Positions 5,933 to 11,215 of a stretch of DNA of 11,215 nucleotides are shown in pieces. Made by a program: the position numbers and the translations under genes. Source of the stretch: DAOSVX01 sp964440405 (GTDB taxonomy: Bacteria > Bacillota_I > Bacilli_A > RF39 > UBA660); NCBI GenBank assembly GCA_964440405.1, contig CAYTSB010000029.1, positions 1 to 11,215 of the forward strand, given 5' to 3'. Positions within the stretch are counted from its first letter, which is position 1, and every line of letters begins with the position of its first letter. The notes under the pieces were generated by a model that was not told where the DNA came from, did not search any database, and was given only the letters and a program-made list of their open reading frames with translations.

Positions 5933-6618
5933 TATTTAATCTTCCCTTCTTCTAAATAGCTATAATAACTGTTTTCACCAATAATAATGTGGTCTAGTAA
6001 AGGAATTAACATAATTTTACTTGTATTTAAAAGATATTCAGTTAAAATATCATCACTTTTACTGGGTGATGGATCTCCCGAAGGATGATTATGGAGACAG
6101 ATAATATAAGATGCTGAGAGTTGATAAGCCTCTTTAAATATTTCCCTGGGATGAACTACTGATTCATTAACTGTTCCAATAAACAAGACTTTATAATCAA
6201 TTAACTTCTTTTTAGTATCAAGATAAACTACCATAAATTCTTCCTGATAAGTATTTTTAAATTTGTTTTTAAATAATTCATAGACTAAACCAACATTATT
6301 TAAAGTTATATTATTATCCGGTTTGTTATCTAAATAAATTCTTTTACCCAACTCTATCGTTGCTATTAAAGTTATGGCTTTTACTTCCCCAATTCCTTTT
6401 ATTTTAGTTAATTTATTAATTGAATACTTAGGCAAATCACTAATATTTTTAATTTCCTTTAAAACATTCATCGCCACTTCTTTAACTGATATATTTTTAG
6501 TACCACTTCTTAAAATTATAGCTAGTAATTCTTCATTACTGAGATTTTTTGCTCCACTATTTTTTAATCTTTCTCGAGGCCGTTCTAATTTAGGTATTTC
6601 TTTAATTAAAAAATTCAT
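5932..6618 (-). CDS. radC: RadC / UPF0758 JAMM-domain protein
   Basis: The 228-aa product has the full layout of the RadC family: an N-terminal part with RPRERLKNSGAKNLSNEELLA (13-33), a helix-hairpin-helix INKLTKIKGIGEVKAITL (67-84), and a C-terminal JAMM metalloprotease-like domain with HNHPSGDPSPSKSD (176-189), which holds the metal-binding His176, His178 and Asp189. The family's molecular role is unsettled; the early link to DNA repair was withdrawn, and some members appear to aid DNA transactions in mobile elements. This copy is the chromosomal type, located next to mreC as in Bacillus. It overlaps the upstream SPOR gene by ATGA and mreC by one base, so it is translated as part of a coupled chain. 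Confidence 0.96.
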   Translation of the reverse strand: MNFLIKEIPKLERPRERLKNSGAKNLSNEELLAIILRSGTKNISVKEVAMNVLKEIKNISDLPKYSINKLTKIKGIGEVKAITLIATIELGKRIYLDNKPDNNITLNNVGLVYELFKNKFKNTYQEEFMVVYLDTKKKLIDYKVLFIGTVNESVVHPREIFKEAYQLSASYIICLHNHPSGDPSPSKSDDILTEYLLNTSKIMLIPLLDHIIIGENSYYSYLEEGKIK

Positions 6619-7061
6619 TTAACCACTTCCATATACTTGTCTAAAATTTCTTTCACGATTTTATTTAAGGCTTTTTCATCCTCAGTATTTAACATTAAAT
6701 TTTGAGCATTACTTAAATAATTTAAAAACTCTTTATTATTGATATTATCTTTTTTAATATAGTAATCATATTCATGAGCACTATATAACACCTTCATTTT
6801 ATTAATGACTTCAGTATTATCAAAAACACCAATAAAAACCCGGTATTTACCATCATCATTAACAATAATACTGGGATTAAAATCATTTTTTTTATTTAGA
6901 GCGTTATCGTAATTATTAAATACTCCCACTTGAATAAAACTAACTAGTTTACTTTCATTTATTACCTCTTCAATTAGAGGTTCGTCTTTCTTAAAAAACA
7001 AGTAACCAAATAAGCACCCTAAAGCAACTGCAAAAACAATTGGTTTTAAATATTTTTTCAT
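6615..7061 (-). CDS. Single-pass membrane protein with a SPOR domain (SpoIIB-like by position)
   Basis: I take the ATG at 7061 (MKKYLKPIVF), giving 148 aa. The GTG and ATG codons just upstream lie in or hard against the ribosome site (GTGGTGAT). A membrane helix (about 7-23) is followed by a short linker and a SPOR domain (about 39-103): LVSFIQVGVFNNYDNALNKK, then a strand and GKYRVFIGVFDN, the two conserved strands of the fold. SPOR domains bind peptidoglycan lacking stem peptides at division septa. A C-terminal helical tail of about 45 residues follows. In Bacillus subtilis the SPOR protein SpoIIB, needed for septal remodelling in engulfment, is encoded close upstream of radC, so this is a good positional counterpart; true orthology is not proven. 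It overlaps radC by 4 nt (ATGA) and is the first gene after the proS terminator. Confidence 0.75.
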   Translation of the reverse strand: MKKYLKPIVFAVALGCLFGYLFFKKDEPLIEEVINESKLVSFIQVGVFNNYDNALNKKNDFNPSIIVNDDGKYRVFIGVFDNTEVINKMKVLYSAHEYDYYIKKDNINNKEFLNYLSNAQNLMLNTEDEKALNKIVKEILDKYMEVVK

Positions 7062-7097
7062 CATAATCACCACTTTTATAATAAGTCTTTAACGAAT

Positions 7098-7142
7098 AAA
7101 AAAATGTCGAAATATAAATATCTCTATTATATATATTCGACA
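7098..7142 (-). terminator. Intrinsic terminator after proS
   Basis: The minus strand has TGTCGAA (7136-7142) pairing perfectly with TTCGACA (7105-7111). The stem is extended by AT-rich pairing with one bulge and is followed by seven U residues (7098-7104). It separates valS-proS from the SPOR-radC-mre chain. No convincing promoter is visible in the 35 nt between it and the SPOR gene. Confidence 0.88.
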
Positions 7143-7160
7143 CTTTGTTATTAAATCCTT

Positions 7161-8411
7161 TTAAATAGTTTTTAAAAATTCAATTAACTCTTCAATTTTC
7201 AAGACTTTCTTTTCCTTAGTTTTATTATTTTCGAGTTCGACCATACCTCTTTCACTTTTACTACCAAATAAAGCCATATAAGGAGTACCAATAATTTCAT
7301 TAGTCTTTATTTTATAACCCATTGTTGCTTTTGAGTCATCATAGATAACTCCTATATTTAATTTAAGCAGTTCCTGATATAAATACTCTGCTTCTTTTAC
7401 CTTAGCTTCCTCATCATCCTTAGCAATAATATAAAGTTTATAGGGAGCTATTGCTGCTGGTAAAGCAAATCCAGTAAAATTACCATTATTATCTTTAGTA
7501 ATATTATTTTCATAAACCATTGCTAAAGTTCTACTTACTCCAATTCCATAGCATCCCATTTGATAATAACTGTTTTGATCTTGTTCATTAATAAATGTTC
7601 CATTCATACTTTTAGAATATTTATCTTCCAGAGCAAAAATATGTCCTAGTTCTACGGTTTTTATTTCTTTATAGCCAGTAGTATCAATGATTTTATTTTC
7701 TAAAACCTCTTTATTATATGCCATTTTATGATCAGGGCTTATTAAAACAGTATCTTCTCCGATATCGGAAATAACCATAAATTCCTCTGATTTATCACCA
7801 CCAATTGCTCCACTATCAGCAGCTACTGCAATGACATCTAATCCTAATTTATTAAATACTTCAAAATAAGCTTTACGTATATTATCATATTCTTTATCTA
7901 AATCTTCCTTATTTTTACCAAAACTATAAGCATCAAACATTTCAAATGCTTTACCACGAAGTAAATAACCTCTAGGTCTGATTTCATCTCTAAATTTTTC
8001 ACCAATTTGAAAATATGTTGTAGGTAAATCTTTATACGAAACGAGTCTTGATTTAGCAAACTCAACTACTGCTTCTTCAGCTGTTGGTGCTAAACAATAA
8101 TTACCTTTTTCAGTTAAACATCTAAACATTACCTTGTCTTTAACATAACGCTCAAGTCTTCCTGATGCTATCCACATTGCTTCAGGTTGAAGTATCGGTA
8201 AGGATAGCTCACTACAGCCGTGATTAGTTAGTACTTCTCTAATAACTTTCTTAATGTTTTCTTTAACTAAGAAAGGAACATGACCATAAGCATAAATACC
8301 ACTCGCAAATTGTTCAATTTGACCTGTTTGATATAAAATATCCTGTCCTGGAAATTGCTTATCAATATTATTTAATTTATTATTTTTTAAACCTAATTTA
8401 GAAACTTTCAT
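7161..8411 (-). CDS. proS: Prolyl-tRNA synthetase, bacterial type without the editing insertion
   Basis: ProRS charges tRNA-Pro with proline. The 416-aa protein shows class II marks: a motif 1 region (about 55-75), motif 2 with KFRDEIRPRG and FEMFDAYSF (139-163), the ADSGAIGGDKSEEF segment (198-211), LGHIFALEDKYS (255-266) and motif 3 MGCYGIGVSRTLA (285-297). A C-terminal anticodon-binding domain (about 322-416) begins IAPYKLYII. In full-length bacterial ProRS (about 565 aa) an insertion of roughly 180 residues between motifs 2 and 3 removes mischarged alanine. Here only about 30 residues (224-253) occupy that place, so the enzyme cannot edit in cis. Such shortened forms are known from alphaproteobacteria and mitochondria. 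An AGAGG site lies 8 nt before the ATG. It follows valS after 24 nt and probably shares its mRNA. Confidence 0.96.
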   Translation of the reverse strand: MKVSKLGLKNNKLNNIDKQFPGQDILYQTGQIEQFASGIYAYGHVPFLVKENIKKVIREVLTNHGCSELSLPILQPEAMWIASGRLERYVKDKVMFRCLTEKGNYCLAPTAEEAVVEFAKSRLVSYKDLPTTYFQIGEKFRDEIRPRGYLLRGKAFEMFDAYSFGKNKEDLDKEYDNIRKAYFEVFNKLGLDVIAVAADSGAIGGDKSEEFMVISDIGEDTVLISPDHKMAYNKEVLENKIIDTTGYKEIKTVELGHIFALEDKYSKSMNGTFINEQDQNSYYQMGCYGIGVSRTLAMVYENNITKDNNGNFTGFALPAAIAPYKLYIIAKDDEEAKVKEAEYLYQELLKLNIGVIYDDSKATMGYKIKTNEIIGTPYMALFGSKSERGMVELENNKTKEKKVLKIEELIEFLKTI

Positions 8412-8435
8412 ACAATCAACCTCTTTCTAATTATA

Positions 8436-10943
8436 TCATTTTAATAATTCTTTTAATAGCAATTCTTCATTACCTAATTTTTCTTTTTCTTCATTAATTA
8501 ATTTTTCTGGTGCTTTATTCATAAAAGCCGAATTATTTAATAAAGCTCTTCTTTTATTAATACTTTCTTGTAACTTAGATATTTCATTATTTGTTTTATC
8601 TTGATCAATTTCTTTATTAAAATAAATAGTTACATTATAGTTAGCTGTTGTTACATTAATATTTTGGATATCTTTTTTTTCATTAATAATTTTATCTTTA
8701 ATTCTTAAAACATTAATAATTGTTTCATAATCTAAATCGTTATTAATTTTAACTTGATATTCCTTAGGAATATTATTTTCTTTAATTATATTACGATATT
8801 TTTTAACAAATAAAATCATTTCTTCACATAACTTGGCTTCTTCATTATATTCAAAATCTTTATTAGATAAAGGATAAGTACTGTTAAAAATATTTTCATC
8901 AGTTAATTTGGTATAAATTTCATCAGTTACAAATGGAATAAAGGGATGTAACATTTGAAGGATGCATTTTAAAGTATATTTTAAAGTACTTTTAGTATTA
9001 ATTTTATCTATTTTATATTTAGATATCTCAATATATGAATCGCAGAAATCATTCCAAAAGAAATTATATATTAAAGCTGCCGCATTATTAAACTCATATT
9101 TATTCATATATTTGGTAACATCTTTAATTATAGAATTTAATCTATTTAAAATCCATTTGTCCTGAACATCTAAATTAGCTAATTTTATTTCCTCATTAAT
9201 ACTAATATTCATTAAGACAAAACGAGAAGCATTCCATAGTTTATTAATAAAATTCCAAGAAGATGCTACTTTTTCTTCTTCATATCTTAAGTCTAATCCG
9301 GGAGCACTGTTAGTTGATAAAAACCATCTTAAAGCATCAGCTCCATAATTATCAATAATAGCAGTTGGATCTACTCCATTGCCTAAACTTTTACTCATTT
9401 TACGGCCTTTATTATCCCTAATTAAGCCATGAATTAAGCAGTCATGAAAAGGCCTAGAATCTAAAAATTCTTCGCCTTGAAAGACCATTCTACAGACCCA
9501 GAAGAAAATTATATCATAAGCAGTCACTAAAACATTATTAGGATAATATCTTTTTAATAACTCGGTATCATCAGGCCAACCCAAGGTACTAAATGGCCAC
9601 AAAGCACTACTAAACCAGGTATCTAAAACATCTGGATCTTGGATCCAGCCATCTTCCTGAGGATTTTCCATTTCACAATAGATTTCTCCATCTTTATACC
9701 AAACTGGAATTTGATGACCCCACCATAATTGTCTAGAAATACACCAGTCATGGCTAATCTCCATCCAGTGGTTCATAATTTTCTCAAATCTTTTCGGAAC
9801 AAAGTTAACTTTTTTATTTTTATCTTTTTGAAAATCTAATGCTTGATCCGCTAAAGGACGCATTTTAACAAACCATTGTTTTGATAAATATGGTTCAACC
9901 ATGGCATCGGTTCTTTCTGAATGACCTACTGAATGAATAATTTCTTCTTCTTTAATTAATAGCTCTTGCTTTTTTAAATCAGCAACTACTTTAATCCTTG
10001 CCTCTTCTCTCGTTAAACCATTATAACCGATTGCATTTTCGTTCATCTTGCCATCAGGATTAATAACAATTAATTTTTCTAAATTATGTCTTTCTCCAAC
10101 TTCAAAATCATTAGGATCATGAGCCGGGGTTATCTTAACTACTCCGGTACCAAATTCCGGATCAGCATGCATATCAGCAATAATTGGAATTTTTTTATTA
10201 ACTAAAGGTAAAATTACATTCTTACCAATTAAAGACTTATATCTTTCATCATTAGGATTAACTGCTACCGCTGTATCCCCAAAGATTGTTTCAGGACGAG
10301 TTGTAGCAATACTTAAATACTCTTTACTATCCTCAATAAAATATTTAAGATAATAAAATTTTGCTTTAATTTCTTTATAAATAACTTCTTCATTTGATAA
10401 AGCAGTCATTGCTTCTGGATCCCAGTTGATAATTCTTTCACCTTGGTAAATTAAGCCTTTTTTATATAAACTAACAAAAACATATCTAACTGCTTTAGAT
10501 AATCCTTCATCTAGAGTAAATCTTTCTTTAGTATAATCTAGACTTAATCCTAGTTTCGCCCATTGATTTCTAATATTAGTTGCATATTCATTTTTCCAAT
10601 CCCAAGCATAAGAAAGCCATTTTTCTCTAGTCAAACTGCGAGGATTAATATCCATCTTTCTTAATTTTTCATCAATTTTAGCCTGGGTAGCTATTCCGGC
10701 ATGATCCATTCCTGGAACCCACAAAGTATCAAAACCTTCTAAATGCTTAAAACGAATAATAATATCTTGAAGCGTTGTATCCCAGGCATGACCTAAATGT
10801 AAATTACCAGTGATATTTGGTGGTGGAATAACAATAGCATATGGTTTTTTAGATAAATCACCACTGGTAAAATAACCAGCATCTAGCCATTTTTGATATT
10901 TACCCTTCTCAACTGATTCATGATTATATTTTTGATCTAACAT
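8436..10943 (-). CDS. valS: Valyl-tRNA synthetase
   Basis: ValRS is a class I synthetase that charges tRNA-Val and edits threonine. I set the start at the ATG at 10943, giving 835 aa. The frame stays open another 31 codons upstream, but those codons lie in the T-box element, while AAAGGA at 10953-10958 is a proper ribosome site 9 nt away. Visible marks: PPPNITGNLHLGH (40-52, the HIGH motif), WVPGMDHAGIATQ (75-87), the CP1 editing domain with TTRPETIFGDTAVAV (214-228) and TPAHDPNDFEVG (272-283), SHDWCISRQLWWGH (397-410), and GRKMSKSLGNGVDP (513-526, the KMSKS loop). An anticodon-binding helical domain follows, then a C-terminal coiled-coil arm (about 775-835). The length is slightly under Bacillus ValRS (about 880). 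Expression is controlled by the T-box leader. Confidence 0.98.
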   Translation of the reverse strand: MLDQKYNHESVEKGKYQKWLDAGYFTSGDLSKKPYAIVIPPPNITGNLHLGHAWDTTLQDIIIRFKHLEGFDTLWVPGMDHAGIATQAKIDEKLRKMDINPRSLTREKWLSYAWDWKNEYATNIRNQWAKLGLSLDYTKERFTLDEGLSKAVRYVFVSLYKKGLIYQGERIINWDPEAMTALSNEEVIYKEIKAKFYYLKYFIEDSKEYLSIATTRPETIFGDTAVAVNPNDERYKSLIGKNVILPLVNKKIPIIADMHADPEFGTGVVKITPAHDPNDFEVGERHNLEKLIVINPDGKMNENAIGYNGLTREEARIKVVADLKKQELLIKEEEIIHSVGHSERTDAMVEPYLSKQWFVKMRPLADQALDFQKDKNKKVNFVPKRFEKIMNHWMEISHDWCISRQLWWGHQIPVWYKDGEIYCEMENPQEDGWIQDPDVLDTWFSSALWPFSTLGWPDDTELLKRYYPNNVLVTAYDIIFFWVCRMVFQGEEFLDSRPFHDCLIHGLIRDNKGRKMSKSLGNGVDPTAIIDNYGADALRWFLSTNSAPGLDLRYEEEKVASSWNFINKLWNASRFVLMNISINEEIKLANLDVQDKWILNRLNSIIKDVTKYMNKYEFNNAAALIYNFFWNDFCDSYIEISKYKIDKINTKSTLKYTLKCILQMLHPFIPFVTDEIYTKLTDENIFNSTYPLSNKDFEYNEEAKLCEEMILFVKKYRNIIKENNIPKEYQVKINNDLDYETIINVLRIKDKIINEKKDIQNINVTTANYNVTIYFNKEIDQDKTNNEISKLQESINKRRALLNNSAFMNKAPEKLINEEKEKLGNEELLLKELLK

Positions 10944-10959
10944 AAAATCAAATCCTTTC

Positions 10960-11027
10960 AAAAAAACAAAAAAGTTATAATCTAAGGACGAGTTAAACCC
11001 GCGGTACCACCTTATTTTATAACTTTT
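10960..11027 (-). terminator. Conditional terminator of the valS T-box
   Basis: A perfect 11-bp stem pairs AAAAGTTATAA (11017-11027) with TTATAACTTTT (10970-10980) and runs into TTTTTTGTTTTTTT (10960-10973). The antiterminator (TAAGG with CCTTA) lies inside this stem. The 5' arm's GTTATA can instead pair with TATAAC just upstream (11028-11033), so the terminator and that upstream hairpin exclude each other. Confidence 0.8.
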
Positions 11028-11165
11028 GTTATACACTTAAATAGTTAACGCCTAAATACGCAAATGCTCCAAAGCTACCTTTTTTTATTAATTATATTAG
11101 TTTGCACCAATCACTAACTCTCTTTAATAATTAATAAAATACTCCTCTTTTTCAATACATTTGAT
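10981..11165 (-). ncRNA. T-box riboswitch leader sensing uncharged tRNA-Val
   Basis: T-box leaders bind the matching uncharged tRNA and let transcription read through into synthetase genes. The T-box core AAGGTGGTACCGCGG is present on the minus strand, with TAAGG (11010-11014) pairing CCTTA (10983-10987) and GCG pairing CGT; the bulge UGGU can pair with the tRNA ACCA end. Stem I is clear: GAGGAGTA, then a 13-bp helix (11127-11139 with 11083-11095), the distal AGAGAG and TTGGTGCAAA segments, and a TTAGT/ACTAA hairpin. In the loop opposite GAGGAGTA the best specifier is GTA (11076-11078), a valine codon followed by a purine, in keeping with valS; GGT (11077-11079) overlaps it as a less likely reading. 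A TATAAC-AAAA-GTTATA hairpin lies between Stem I and the T-box. Confidence 0.93.
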
Positions 11166-11171
11166 GTTATG

Positions 11172-11200
11172 ATTATAATATATTATTCTAAATAATGCAA
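11172..11200 (-). promoter_or_regulatory. Sigma-A promoter of valS-proS
   Basis: On the minus strand a -35 TTGCAT (11195-11200) is followed by a 17-nt AT-rich spacer and a perfect -10 TATAAT (11172-11177). Transcription would start near 11165, just before the T-box Stem I, giving a leader of about 220 nt. Confidence 0.85.
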
Positions 11201-11215
11201 TAAATTATTAAGAAA

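Noticed and set aside
6374..6622. Plus-strand open frame of 82 codons opposite radC
   Set aside because: It lies fully antisense to a clear RadC frame, has no ribosome site, and its hydrophobic look follows from reading the complement of AT-rich coding sequence.
7062..7073. GTG or first ATG start for the SPOR protein
   Set aside because: GTGGTGAT looks like the ribosome site; the ATG at 7061 gives a normal signal-anchor start. The ATG at 7064 remains possible and changes one residue.
7074..7098. Promoter for the SPOR-radC-mre chain in the gap after the proS terminator
   Set aside because: TATTAT and TTATAA strings are present but no acceptable -35 lies at 16 to 18 nt; in such AT-rich DNA they are expected by chance. 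The chain may rely on read-through or an atypical promoter.
8962..9165. Plus-strand open frame of 67 codons opposite valS
   Set aside because: It is antisense to the C-terminal part of valS with no supporting start signals; a shadow frame.
10944..11036. Upstream extension of valS (31 more codons from a GTG)
   Set aside because: The codons fall within the T-box antiterminator and terminator; the ATG at 10943 has a correctly spaced AAAGGA site and gives the normal ValRS N-terminus.
1..11215. Mycoplasma-type code (TGA as Trp), considered because of the AT-richness
   Set aside because: TGA is used as a real stop at ATGA overlaps (SPOR/radC, mreC/mreD) and Trp is encoded by TGG throughout.
1..11215. 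CRISPR arrays, insertion sequences, tRNA genes, phage or defence modules
   Set aside because: No spaced direct repeats, transposase-like frames, terminal inverted repeats or tRNA-like cloverleaf sequences were seen; the single-enzyme genes at the left end do not form a recognisable defence system.

Overview
The window is strongly AT-rich, tightly packed DNA. Every supported gene lies on the minus strand, so transcription runs from high to low coordinates. Standard bacterial decoding fits: TGA ends several genes at ATGA overlaps and Trp is read from TGG. Gene content and order point to a low-GC Bacillota of Bacilli-type ancestry: a valine T-box before valS, a SPOR-domain protein beside radC, then mreC, mreD, a SpoIVFA-like and a SpoIVFB-like protein, and rplU-prp-rpmA. 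A compact uncultured gut-type Bacilli or Mollicutes-related lineage would fit, but I cannot name the genus.

Right end (11215 to about 7100): a sigma-A-type promoter and a tRNA-Val-responsive T-box leader drive valS and, 24 nt downstream, proS, a bacterial-type prolyl-tRNA synthetase that lacks the usual editing insertion. A strong intrinsic terminator closes this unit.

Centre (about 7070 to 3488): a chain of overlapping genes encodes a SPOR-domain membrane protein (in the position of SpoIIB), RadC, MreC, MreD, a degenerate LytM protein (SpoIVFA-like) and an M50 intramembrane metalloprotease (SpoIVFB-like). Compared with the Bacillus subtilis order as I know it (valS-folC-comC-spoIIB-maf-radC-mreB-mreC-mreD-minC-minD-spoIVFA-spoIVFB-rplU-ysxB-rpmA), this is the same cluster with folC, comC, maf, mreB and minCD absent and proS added.

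Then (3513 to 2473): a consensus promoter whose -10 box contains the spoIVFB stop codon starts a structured leader (probable L21 leader), followed by rplU, prp and rpmA. Prp is the cysteine protease that trims the N-terminal extension of L27, and that extension is present here. A terminator overlaps the end of rpmA.

Left end (2470 to 1): an ECF sigma factor overlaps the gene for a single-pass membrane protein that is probably its anti-sigma factor. After another terminator and -10 box comes a P-loop kinase-like protein, then a GNAT acetyltransferase gene that runs off the left edge. This part looks more accessory than the conserved block to its right.

I see no mobile elements, CRISPR arrays, tRNA or rRNA genes. 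No gene-free stretch exceeds 300 bases; the largest, 10944-11215, holds the valS promoter and T-box leader. I found no wholly new system. The most unusual points are the contracted cell-shape/sporulation cluster, the insertion-less ProRS under a valine T-box, the nested T-box terminator and the re-used terminator/-10 junctions.
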